Source of the DNA: an uncultured Alphaproteobacteria bacterium
Lineage (GTDB): Bacteria; Pseudomonadota; Alphaproteobacteria; UBA8366; JADFVY01
Assembly: GCA_947259105.1 (NCBI GenBank)
Contig: CAMYKU010000073.1
Location: 1-38,565 of the forward strand
Reading direction: 5' to 3'
DNA length: 38,565 bases
A program made the translations under genes and the position numbers. Under the pieces are notes generated by a model that saw only the letters and a program-made list of their open reading frames with translations, made no database searches and was not told where the DNA came from. How positions within the stretch are numbered: the stretch's first letter is position 1; the number at the start of each line of letters is the position of its first letter. Shown in pieces: positions 6,776 to 14,751 of this stretch.

Positions 6776-8018
6776 GATTCCCTCCCGTTGACCCCAGCGT
6801 TCCAGTTACGGCCGCACCGGGCGGCGGTCGAAGGCGACGGCGAGAAGGCTGATCAGCATGAACAGGGCGACGCCGTAGAATACCCAGCCGGCATGGCCGA
6901 GGTCGAGGATCCAGCATCGGCGCCGCGGCGTTGCCCGCGGCCGCGCCCGTCGAGACGTAGCCGTAGGCCCGGCCCAGCGTCCCGCGCGTGGCCCGCGCGC
7001 GGACCAGCATGTCGCGCTGCGGCCGCACGGTGCCCTGCAGGAAGCCGGCCACCAGGAACACCGACAGCAGCATCCCCGCCGGCAGGGCCACCGCCGCCAC
7101 CAGCATGAACAACACGCCGGTGATGGCGAAGGCGACGCCGGCCACGAGGTCGTGCCGCCGCGTCCGGTCGGCGAGATACCCGCCCGCCAGCACGCCGGCC
7201 GCGCTGGCTGTGAGATACGCGGTCAGTGCCGCCGCGGCGGCGGCCACGGGCGTCGCGTGGATCGCGTCGAGCGCGGCGACCGAGAAGGTGCGGACGGCGC
7301 TCGTGGTCAGCGCCGTGCAGATGAAGAACACCAGCATCATCAGCATCGGCCAGGACAGCAGCAGCGCAAGGCCGCGCGGCGCATCGCCGGACTCCGCGGG
7401 AGCGCTCTTCGCCCGGGCAGCGCTGCGCGCCGCGATTTCCCCGGTCAGCGGGCCGCGCATGGCCAGGATCGCGACCATGCCAACGAGTCCCAGCACCCCG
7501 ACCGCGCCCAGCGCGCCGCGCCAGCCCCAGAACGCCGCAAGGAACACCAGCAACGCCGGCGAGAGCGCGGTGCCGAGGTGCCCGGCGAAGGTGTGCAGGC
7601 TGAACGCGCGGCCAACGCGGGAGTCGTCGATCGTCGCGCTGAGGATGGCGAAATCCGCCGGATGGAAGACACTGTGCCCGAGGCCCGCCGCGGCGGCCAG
7701 GGCCAGCAGCGCCGCGTAGCCCTGGGCGACGCCCATCAGCGCGAAGGACGCCCCTTCCAGGCCGAGGCCGAGGGCCACGACCAGCGGGCCGCCAATACGG
7801 TCGACCAGCATGCCGACCGGCATCTGGGTGACGCTGGAGGCGGCGTAGAAGACGGTGACGAGCAGCCCCAGCTCCGCATAGCTCAGGCCCAGCTCGGCCT
7901 GCAGCAGCGGGAACAGCGGCGGCAGGGCGATCAGGTAGATGTGGCTCATGAAATGGCCACCGCAGACGAGTCCGAGAACCCGCCCGTCGTGTCTCAGGAT
8001 TGCGGTCTGTGCGTCCAT
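6714..8018 (-). CDS. MFS transporter, C-terminal end frameshifted
   Basis: A 434-codon frame encoding a major facilitator permease. Hydrophobic helices repeat along the chain, and the loop-2/3 signature GMLVDRIGG is present after helix 2 (about 68-76), with a matching GYLADRTRR in the second half. Through GAAAGNAAAPML the sequence is normal; the frame then becomes arginine/proline-rich nonsense. Shifting frame at about 6908-6914 restores a typical last helix (ILDLGHAGWVFYGVALF, then LISLLAVAF) ending at a TAA at 6806-6808. So 6806-8018 is probably the original extent, and the readable frame to 6714 wrongly overlaps the GFA gene. A GAGAGG precedes the start at 8018. Substrate unknown. The lesion may be a real mutation or a sequence error. 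Confidence 0.7.
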   Translation of the reverse strand: MDAQTAILRHDGRVLGLVCGGHFMSHIYLIALPPLFPLLQAELGLSYAELGLLVTVFYAASSVTQMPVGMLVDRIGGPLVVALGLGLEGASFALMGVAQGYAALLALAAAAGLGHSVFHPADFAILSATIDDSRVGRAFSLHTFAGHLGTALSPALLVFLAAFWGWRGALGAVGVLGLVGMVAILAMRGPLTGEIAARSAARAKSAPAESGDAPRGLALLLSWPMLMMLVFFICTALTTSAVRTFSVAALDAIHATPVAAAAAALTAYLTASAAGVLAGGYLADRTRRHDLVAGVAFAITGVLFMLVAAVALPAGMLLSVFLVAGFLQGTVRPQRDMLVRARATRGTLGRAYGYVSTGAAAGNAAAPMLDPRPRPCRLGILRRRPVHADQPSRRRLRPPPGAAVTGTLGSTGGNHENRRQLPLRLHHLRGRGRP

Positions 8019-8148
8019 CGCGCCCTCTCTTTGGCCGCATCATACGGCATCGGAGGCGGGAACCGGAATGCGCATTTGGTCTACGCGTCAGGCCGCCGTG
8101 AGGCCCAGCATGGCCGGGTCGCTATTTGCTGCGGTCTCTCTTTGGCGT

Positions 8149-8820
8149 CTACTCGGGCTTCATGACGATTTCGAGGTCGAGGGTGATCCACGAGTTCGGG
8201 CCGTACTGCGCGTAGGTGCTGATCCAGCTGCATACCGTGTGCGGACCCGGTTGCAGGAGCCAGTCCGTGTAATCGAACTCCGGAATCGTCTCGCCCTCGA
8301 TCGAGACGGGGAATTTGTCCAGCGGCAGCCGCCAGCTTTTCGTCTCTTTGGGGCGGATCGTACCTTCGCCGCGCACCTGTCCCTCGGCGACCTTGGAGAC
8401 GCCCAGATAGCCGCCGGTCCCGTCGACCTCGAACCAGATCGCCCGCAGATACTGCGAATCGTCGTTGTAGGCGTAGAGGTGCATGTTGATGGCCTGAACG
8501 GCCCGCGGATCGCGGACCGGCAGCTCGAACGTGATGCAGGCCTTGCGGTCGTTGCGGTAGGCGATCTGGCGGTCGAACAGGCGGACGCGCCGCACCAGGC
8601 TGGTGCCAAGCGGAAGGTCCACTGCCTGCCCCTCGTCCCCGTGTCCGCGCGGGTAGAGCATCCCGCGGACGCTGTCGTCGAAGACGCGGTCGTCCCGCGC
8701 CGATAAATCGGGATCGGTGTAAGGCTTCGTGTTGCCCGGGCTGAGTTCCGATTCCTGTGTGGCCTGGACGGCCGGCGCGCAGACGACAAAAGCAAGAAGT
8801 ATCAGCCAACTCGTTCGCAC
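8149..8820 (-). CDS. Secreted protein of unknown function
   Basis: A 223-residue protein with a clear signal peptide (RTSWLILLAFVVCAPAVQA, cleavage near residue 20). The mature part is rich in aromatic and charged residues with alternating beta-strand patterns (AINMHLYAYND, YLRAIWFEVDG, KSWRLPLDKF, WITLDLEIVM), suggesting a beta-sandwich exported protein. Two cysteines in the mature part (in KACITF and TVCSW) could form a disulfide. The start is GTG 8820 with AAGGAG about 8 bases upstream. It is flanked by the MFS start on one side and the aldolase end on the other, with gaps over 100 bases, so it appears to be a single-gene unit. I recognise no family. Confidence 0.65.
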   Translation of the reverse strand: MRTSWLILLAFVVCAPAVQATQESELSPGNTKPYTDPDLSARDDRVFDDSVRGMLYPRGHGDEGQAVDLPLGTSLVRRVRLFDRQIAYRNDRKACITFELPVRDPRAVQAINMHLYAYNDDSQYLRAIWFEVDGTGGYLGVSKVAEGQVRGEGTIRPKETKSWRLPLDKFPVSIEGETIPEFDYTDWLLQPGPHTVCSWISTYAQYGPNSWITLDLEIVMKPE

Positions 8821-8982
8821 GGGCTTGCTCCTTTCGCACTTCTCGTGAAGCGGGACAGGCGGCCCTTCGGCGGCCAGCCGGAAATCGGCCCGTCACGATA
8901 CGGCGCGATAATGCCCGTAAGAACTTAAGCACGGTTTAACGCGCAACCTTCGGCTGCCGCCAGTGTTGCCCGGCCAAGCGCG

Positions 8983-9912
8983 TCAGGCCGTCGCCGCCTC
9001 CGCGAGGCCCGGCATCTTGAACCCCCTTTTCTCGAGCTCGGCGACGAGGCCGGCCTTCTGGTCCGCGGTCAGCTCGACCAGCGGCGGGCGCACCCGGGCC
9101 CAGCCGGCATCGCCGGAATAATGCGCAACGGCCGCCTTCAGCGCCGGGATCATCGGGAATTTATGCACCGCGCCGCGCAGATCGTCGAGCTTCGCCTGCA
9201 TCGCGTCGGCCTCCGCCGACTGCCAGCCCGCATACAGCGCGTGGATCGCCGCCGGATTGATGTTCGCGGTGGCCGAGATGCAGCCGGCCCCGCCGCCGCG
9301 CATGTTGGCCAGCAGAAAGGTCTCGCTGCCGGCGAACACCGCAAAGCCCGGGAATTGCTTGAGCATCGCCGCGGTGTTGTCCCAGTCGCCCGAGCTGTCC
9401 TTGATGCCGACGACGGTGTCCGGGTACGCCTTCAGCAGGCTCTCGATCAGGGTCAGCGTGATCGGTACCTGGGCGACCGGCGGGATGTGGTAGAGATAGA
9501 TCCGCAGCCGCGCGTCGCCGACCCGCTCGATCACCTCGGCATAGGCGCGGAACAGGCCCTCGTCGCTCACCCCCTTGTAATAGAACGGCGGCAGCATCAG
9601 CACCCCGGCGCAGCCGCGCTTGACCGCATGGGCGGTCAGCCGCACCGCGTCGGGAATGGCGCAGGCGCCGGTCCCCGGCATCATGCGGCCGGTATCGAGC
9701 CCGGCGTCGACCAGCGCGTCGATGAGGTCGATCTTCTCCTCGACCGACAGCGAATTGCCCTCGCTGTTGGTGCCGAACACCGCGAGCCCGCAATTCTGGG
9801 AGAGCAGCCAGCGGCACTGGCGCACGAGGCGGCCGGCGTCGGGGTTGAGGTCCTTCTTGAACGGCGTGACAACCGGCGACAGCACGCCGGACATTTTTTC
9901 GGGCTGGGTCAT
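8983..9912 (-). CDS. DHDPS/NAL-family class I aldolase (probable keto-deoxy sugar acid aldolase)
   Basis: A 309-residue TIM-barrel protein of the dihydrodipicolinate synthase/N-acetylneuraminate lyase family. The Schiff-base lysine is Lys171 in GIKDSSGD, the active-site Tyr141 is in YLYHIPP, and the substrate carboxylate loop is GTNSEG (47-52), a variant of GTTGE. True lysine-pathway DapA usually sits elsewhere and carries GTTGE. Here the gene lies 68 bases downstream of an IlvD/EDD-type sugar-acid dehydratase on the same strand, so it more likely cleaves or dehydrates a 2-keto-3-deoxy sugar acid made by that enzyme. The specific sugar acid is unknown. Confidence 0.85.
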   Translation of the reverse strand: MTQPEKMSGVLSPVVTPFKKDLNPDAGRLVRQCRWLLSQNCGLAVFGTNSEGNSLSVEEKIDLIDALVDAGLDTGRMMPGTGACAIPDAVRLTAHAVKRGCAGVLMLPPFYYKGVSDEGLFRAYAEVIERVGDARLRIYLYHIPPVAQVPITLTLIESLLKAYPDTVVGIKDSSGDWDNTAAMLKQFPGFAVFAGSETFLLANMRGGGAGCISATANINPAAIHALYAGWQSAEADAMQAKLDDLRGAVHKFPMIPALKAAVAHYSGDAGWARVRPPLVELTADQKAGLVAELEKRGFKMPGLAEAATA

Positions 9913-9980
9913 CTGTGGGCGGCTCCTTCAATATGCTTTGTGGTTCGGATAGCGGTTCGCGCGCGTCATGGCAAGCCGAC

Positions 9981-11699
9981 TCAGACTGGCGCCTTCGCGG
10001 TGAACGGCCGTTGCGCGAGGAAATCCAGGTCGCAGCCCTCGTCGGCCTGGGTGACGTGGTCCAGGTGCAGGCGCTTGTAGCCGCGCTCGGCCTGCGCCGG
10101 GGGCGGCGACCATTCGGCGCGGCGCGCCGCCAGTTCTTCCTCGGAAACCTCGAGCTCCAGCCGCCTTGCCGGCACGTCGAGGGTGATCCGGTCGCCGGCG
10201 CGCACCAGCGCCAGCGGCCCGCCGATTGCGGCTTCGGGGCAGACATGCAGCACCACCGCGCCGAAGGCGGTGCCGCTCATCCGCGCGTCCGAGATCCGCA
10301 CCATGTCGCGCACGCCCTTCTTCGCGAGCTTCTTCGGGATCGGGATGTAGCCGGATTCCGGCATCCCCGGCGCGCCCTTCGGCCCGGCGTTGCGCAGCAC
10401 GAGCACGTCGTCCGCGTTCACGTCGAGGCCGGGATCGTCGATGCGCTCGGCCATGTCATCGAGCGAATCGAAGACCACGGCCCGTCCGGAATGTTTCATC
10501 AACTCCGGACTGGCCCCGGACTGCTTGATGATCGCGCTGCCGGGGCAGAGATTGCCGCGCAGCACGGCGATCCCGCCCTCGGCGTAGACCGGGTCGGTAC
10601 GCGGGCGCACCACGTCCTGCGCCCAGCCGGCGGGCGCCGCGTCGATATTGTCGCCGAGGCTGCGCCCGGTGCAGGTCAGCGCATCCGCTTCCAGCAGGTC
10701 GCGGATCTCGCGCAGCACCGGCGTCAGCCCGCCGGCCTTCTGCAGGTCCTCCATGTAGCCCGTGCCGGACGGCTTGAGGTCGACCAGCACCGGGGTCTCG
10801 CGCCCCATCGCGTCGAACGAATCGAGGTCGACTTCGATGCCGAGCCGCCCGGCCACCGCGGTAATGTGGATCAACGCGTTGGTCGAGCCGCCGATCGCCA
10901 ACAGCACCCGCAGGGCGTTGGAAAAGGCCTGCGGCGTCATGATCCTGTCCGGGGTCAGACCCTCCTTCGCCATCGCCACGGCCCGCACGCCGCTCGCCTC
11001 GGCATGGCGCAGCCGGTCGGCCATGACGGCCGGGATCGCGGCGCCGCCCGGCAGCATCATGCCCAGCGCCTCGGTCATGCAGGCCATGGTGCTGGCGGTG
11101 CCCATCACCATGCAGGTGCCGGCGGTCGGCATCAGCCGCCCGCCGATCGCGTCGATCTCGTCCGCGTCGATCTCGCCGGCGCGGTGCAGGCCCCAGAGCC
11201 GCCGGCAGTCGGTGCAGGCGCCCAGCCTCTCGCCGTGATAGTCGCCGGTCATCATCGGCCCGGTAACGACGATCAGCGACGGGATATTGGCGCTGGCCGC
11301 GGCCATCAGCTGCGCCGGCACCGTCTTGTCGCAGCCGCCGATCATCACCGCCGCATCCATCGGCAACGCGCCCAGCATCTCCTCGGTGTCCATGGCCATC
11401 AGGTTGCGGTAGAGCATGCTGGTCGGGAAGGCGAAGGATTCGTGCAGCGAGACGGTCGGGAACTCGACCGCAAGGCCGCCGGCCATGGCGACGCCGCGCT
11501 TGATCGCCGCGACGAGGTCGGGCGCCGTGCGGTGGCACGGGTTGAAGCCGCTGAAGGTGTCGGCGATGCCGATCACCGGGCGGTCCAGCGCGTCGTCGGA
11601 ATAGCCCATCGCCTTAATGAAGGCCTTGCGCAGGAACAGCGCGAAGCCTTCGTCGCCATAGCTGGTCAGCCCCTTGCGCATGCCGGTCTTTCTTGCCAT
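9981..11699 (-). CDS. IlvD/EDD-family sugar-acid dehydratase (L-arabinonate/D-xylonate type)
   Basis: A 572-residue dehydratase that removes water from an aldonic acid to give a 2-keto-3-deoxy acid. The three [2Fe-2S] cysteines are Cys55 (NPCH), Cys123 (GGCDK) and Cys196 (GTCMVMG). The 68 and 73 residue spacings equal those I recall for Rhizobium L-arabinonate dehydratase (59, 127, 200). Lys125 matches the carbamylated metal-binding lysine, and the RISDARMSGT block near the C-terminus carries the catalytic serine. The length and the [2Fe-2S] pattern favour the sugar-acid branch over true dihydroxy-acid dehydratase. It is followed 68 bases later by a DHDPS-type aldolase, making a two-step pathway likely. 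A dispersed repeat lies upstream at 11780. Confidence 0.87.
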   Translation of the reverse strand: MARKTGMRKGLTSYGDEGFALFLRKAFIKAMGYSDDALDRPVIGIADTFSGFNPCHRTAPDLVAAIKRGVAMAGGLAVEFPTVSLHESFAFPTSMLYRNLMAMDTEEMLGALPMDAAVMIGGCDKTVPAQLMAAASANIPSLIVVTGPMMTGDYHGERLGACTDCRRLWGLHRAGEIDADEIDAIGGRLMPTAGTCMVMGTASTMACMTEALGMMLPGGAAIPAVMADRLRHAEASGVRAVAMAKEGLTPDRIMTPQAFSNALRVLLAIGGSTNALIHITAVAGRLGIEVDLDSFDAMGRETPVLVDLKPSGTGYMEDLQKAGGLTPVLREIRDLLEADALTCTGRSLGDNIDAAPAGWAQDVVRPRTDPVYAEGGIAVLRGNLCPGSAIIKQSGASPELMKHSGRAVVFDSLDDMAERIDDPGLDVNADDVLVLRNAGPKGAPGMPESGYIPIPKKLAKKGVRDMVRISDARMSGTAFGAVVLHVCPEAAIGGPLALVRAGDRITLDVPARRLELEVSEEELAARRAEWSPPPAQAERGYKRLHLDHVTQADEGCDLDFLAQRPFTAKAPV

Positions 11700-11779
11700 C
11701 GATCGCCTCTCGTGCAGCCGGGTTCTCGGCCGTATTCAATCACGACTGCCGGCGCGGCGCGACCTCATCCTGTGAAACA

Positions 11780-11819
11780 ACCCCATGCACCGGCGATTTC
11801 TGCGGGTTTCGGGAGGGGT
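11780..11819. repeat. Dispersed repeat, copy 2 (ACCCC...GGGGT)
   Basis: A 40-base copy between the dehydratase start and the end of the flavoprotein gene. It shares ACCCCATGCACCGGCG, TTTCTGCGGGTTTC and the closing GGGGT with the copies at 1312 and 38027, with one extra base near the right end. The matching flank extends left (ACA before the core, also in copy 3) and right to a CCGCCGGCC block at about 11834-11842. Confidence 0.8.
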
Positions 11820-11860
11820 ATTCTTGCCCATCCCGCCGGCCGCGCGCGATACGGGGCCGG

Positions 11861-13903
11861 TCAAGGGGATTCGTCGAACACCCGGTCGTGGGGCACCCGC
11901 GCGAAGTCCTGCGGCGGCGCATCGAGTTCGCGGGCGTAGCGGTGGCCGGCATAGACCGCCGCGGCGATCAGCGCCGGTGCGTCGCAATCGCCGATCCGCC
12001 GCAGCGAGTCGACGCGTCCCTGCAGCGCCCGATAGAGCCCGTCATCGGGCCGCCGCGCCGTCACCATGACCACCGCGTCCGCCGCGATCCGCTGCTCGCG
12101 GCCCGTATAGGCGCAAGCGAGCACCGCTTCGCGTCCGTCGAACGCGGTCAGCCCATGCGCCGTGACGATCCCGACCCCAAGCTCCAGGAGCCGCCGCTGG
12201 CCGCGAACCTGTTCGACCGTATAGCTGCCCCAGGCGCCGACCTTGTCCGCCGGCGTCACCAGCGTTACCGGCACACCGCCTGCGTGCAGCCGCTCGGCGA
12301 TGACGGCGCCCATGTAATAGTGGTCGTCGTCGAACAGCACCACCCGGCCCTCCGGAAGCCGGCCGGCCATGATGTCGTCGGGCGTGAAGATCCGCTCGGC
12401 CGGCCCGAGACCGGCGATTCCCGATGGATGAAAGCGGCCGAACCCGTCGCGCCGCCAGGTGGCGCCGGTGGCGACCACCACATGAGCGGCTTCCGTCGCG
12501 ATCACGTCGTCCGCGCCGAGTTCGCTTTCCCGGTAGATCCCGACATTGGCCATGCCCTCGATCTGCTGCAGCCGGTAGTCGCGGACGCGCGCCCATTCGG
12601 CAAGGCCCGGCAGCCGGGATTCCAGCGTGACCCTGCCGCCGAGTTCGCGGCCGGCCTCGGCCAGCATCACCTCATAACCCCGCTGGCCCAGGGCCCGCGC
12701 GGCCTCCAGCCCCGCCGCCCCGGCCCCGACAACCAGCACTTTCGAGTCCGAGCCCCGTTGCCCGATCTTCTCGGGATGCCAGCCGCGGCGCCATTCCTCG
12801 CCCATCGTCGGGTTCTGGGTGCAGCGGATCGGCACGCTCTGGCCGTCGCCGGAATAGCAGACGTTGCAGCCGATGCATTCGCGGATGTCCTCGGGCCGGC
12901 CCTCCGCGATCTTCTGGGGGAGGAACGGGTCGGCGATGGACGGCCGCGCCGCGCCGATGAAATCGGTGATGCCGCGCCTGACCTGGCTCGCCATGGTATC
13001 CGGCGAGGTGAAACGGCCGACCGTCACCACCGGCTTGGTGGTCACCGACTTGACGAAGTCCATGTAGGGCTCGAGCGCGGCCTCCTTGACGAAGCGGGAT
13101 ACGCCCATCTCGAGCGAATAGTCGGCGATGTTGATGTCCCAGAGGTCGGGCAATTCGCCCAGCATCCCGAACATCTCGCGGCATTCCGCGTGCACCGGAA
13201 CGCCATCGCCGCCACCGCCTTCCTCGGCCGAAAACCGCACGGCGACCGCGCATGTGTCGCCGACCGCGGCCTTGGTCTCCTCGATGATCTCGCGGACCAG
13301 GCGGACCCGGTTTTCCAGCTTGCCGCCATATTCGTCGGACCGGGTATTGGTCTCTGCCGACAGGAAATGCGAGAGCAGATAACCGTGGGTCGCGTAGACA
13401 TAGACGATGTCGAACCCGGCCGCTTTCGCCCGCAGGGCGGCGTCGCGGTGCCATTGGCGCAGGGCCCTGATATCCGCCTTGTCCATGGCCCGTGTCTGGA
13501 ACGGGTCGCCGTTTGTATTCGGCATGCTGTCCACATCCATCGAAACCTCGCGGGTGAACAGGTTCGCCGTACGGCTGCCGCCGTACCAGAGCTCGGCCCC
13601 GGCGAGCGCGCCATGTTCGTGCACCGCGTCGGTCATCAACGCGTTGGCGCGGATGTCGGTGTCGTCCCACAGGCTGGCATAGGGATATGGCAGATCGTCG
13701 GAAGCCGGATGGATCGAGCAGTATTCGGTGCAGACGACACCCCAGCCGCCTTCCGCCTTCACGCCACGCAGAGCGGCGAGCATGCGGGGGCGCAGCCAGC
13801 CGAGCCCGGTGCAGTGGGGCACCTGGTAGAACCGGTTTTTCGCCGTGACCGGGCCGATCCTCACCGGCTCGAACAGGATGTCGTAACGCGGATCGCGGCT
13901 CAT
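11861..13903 (-). CDS. Trimethylamine/dimethylamine/histamine dehydrogenase-like iron-sulfur flavoprotein
   Basis: A 680-residue protein with an N-terminal old-yellow-enzyme TIM barrel, a 4Fe-4S cluster and a C-terminal FAD/NAD-type domain (VLVVGAGAAG near 388). It follows trimethylamine dehydrogenase (TMADH) closely: Cys31 in VPHCTG equals the cysteine bound covalently to FMN, Tyr61 equals TMADH Tyr60, Tyr170 and His173 equal its catalytic Tyr169/His172, and Cys343, 346, 349 and 361 bind the cluster. TMADH Trp355, part of the cage for the methylammonium group, is Asp353 here, as I recall for histamine dehydrogenase. The substrate is therefore probably an amine other than trimethylamine. Such enzymes oxidise C-N bonds and pass electrons to ETF. 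ATG 13903 follows the methyltransferase gene by 32 bases. The open frame extends upstream but overlaps that gene. Confidence 0.88.
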   Translation of the reverse strand: MSRDPRYDILFEPVRIGPVTAKNRFYQVPHCTGLGWLRPRMLAALRGVKAEGGWGVVCTEYCSIHPASDDLPYPYASLWDDTDIRANALMTDAVHEHGALAGAELWYGGSRTANLFTREVSMDVDSMPNTNGDPFQTRAMDKADIRALRQWHRDAALRAKAAGFDIVYVYATHGYLLSHFLSAETNTRSDEYGGKLENRVRLVREIIEETKAAVGDTCAVAVRFSAEEGGGGDGVPVHAECREMFGMLGELPDLWDINIADYSLEMGVSRFVKEAALEPYMDFVKSVTTKPVVTVGRFTSPDTMASQVRRGITDFIGAARPSIADPFLPQKIAEGRPEDIRECIGCNVCYSGDGQSVPIRCTQNPTMGEEWRRGWHPEKIGQRGSDSKVLVVGAGAAGLEAARALGQRGYEVMLAEAGRELGGRVTLESRLPGLAEWARVRDYRLQQIEGMANVGIYRESELGADDVIATEAAHVVVATGATWRRDGFGRFHPSGIAGLGPAERIFTPDDIMAGRLPEGRVVLFDDDHYYMGAVIAERLHAGGVPVTLVTPADKVGAWGSYTVEQVRGQRRLLELGVGIVTAHGLTAFDGREAVLACAYTGREQRIAADAVVMVTARRPDDGLYRALQGRVDSLRRIGDCDAPALIAAAVYAGHRYARELDAPPQDFARVPHDRVFDESP

Positions 13904-13935
13904 GGAAATGGGGCCTGCATGCGGATGGAACGGAC

Positions 13936-14718
13936 TCAGGCCGGCCGGCGCGCCCAGAAGCGGCCGGGGCGCAGCTCGCCGGTGTCGAGCACCACGGTCA
14001 TGGCGCGCCAGTTCTCCTCGAAATGGGCCTGGCCGTCCTCCCCCAGCGCATCGATCATCGCCGGTTTCAGGCGGCCCCGCATGTCCTGGTATTCGCGGTG
14101 GCCCTGAATGCGGTACGCGTCGGCGATGTCCTGCAGCTCGACGTCGACGAAGCCGGCCGCGCGGATGACCGCGCCGTAGTTCTCGATCGTATCCATGTGG
14201 TAGGTGAGCCCCTCCATCTCGAAGAAGTACTCCATGTCCTTGCCGTAGGGCCTGTCGGACCGCATCCAGTCGCCGGCCAGCAGCTGGCCGCCCGGCTTGA
14301 GCACACGGAACACCTCGGCGAAGAATCCCGCCTTGTCCTCGATATGGATCCAGGAATCCTTGCCGAACACGACGTCGAACGCGCCGTCTTCGAACGGCAG
14401 GGGGCCGGGCTGCACCAGCCGGCATTCGACGCGGTCCGCCTGCCCTTCGCGCGCCATCAGCGCGTTGGCGCGGCGTACCAGTTCGGCCTCGATGTCGATG
14501 CCGGTGACGCGCGCGCCGTAATCGCGGGCCAGCACCAGCTCGATGCCGCCCAGGCCGCAGCCGATGTCGAGCACCTGCTTGTCCGTCAGATCGTTGTTCC
14601 GAACGATGGCGGCGACCGCCTCCGGCCCGCCCGGCGAGAGGAACCCCTTGCCCCAGACCAGTTCCAGCAGCGCGATCAGCTCGTCGCTGTATTCGTCCTC
14701 GTGCTGTTGCCCGGTCAT
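13936..14718 (-). CDS. SAM-dependent methyltransferase, small-molecule N-methyltransferase type
   Basis: A 260-residue class I methyltransferase. Motif I is VLDIGCGLGG at 49-58, the acidic motif II is GIDIEAEL at 73-80, and FGKDSWIHIEDKAGFF near 118-132 closely resembles the matching segment of phosphoethanolamine, sarcosine and dimethylglycine N-methyltransferases. LKPGG follows at about 142-146. This points to methylation of an amine or phospho-amine in the cytoplasm. It lies between the transporter ATPase (33 bases upstream) and the TMADH-like dehydrogenase (32 bases downstream), in the same direction, so it belongs to that operon. A methyltransferase next to a demethylating-type dehydrogenase is unexpected; the substrate is unknown. 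Confidence 0.75.
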   Translation of the reverse strand: MTGQQHEDEYSDELIALLELVWGKGFLSPGGPEAVAAIVRNNDLTDKQVLDIGCGLGGIELVLARDYGARVTGIDIEAELVRRANALMAREGQADRVECRLVQPGPLPFEDGAFDVVFGKDSWIHIEDKAGFFAEVFRVLKPGGQLLAGDWMRSDRPYGKDMEYFFEMEGLTYHMDTIENYGAVIRAAGFVDVELQDIADAYRIQGHREYQDMRGRLKPAMIDALGEDGQAHFEENWRAMTVVLDTGELRPGRFWARRPA

Positions 14719-14751
14719 CGCTGCAATCCCTCGTGCTTCCTTATGATTTCC

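Noticed and set aside
8983..9912. DapA of lysine synthesis
   Set aside because: The GTNSEG loop and the sugar-acid dehydratase partner favour a keto-deoxy acid aldolase.
13904..14425. N-terminal extension of the TMADH-like protein into the methyltransferase gene
   Set aside because: This part is an arginine-rich out-of-frame reading of the methyltransferase; TMADH homology begins exactly at ATG 13903.
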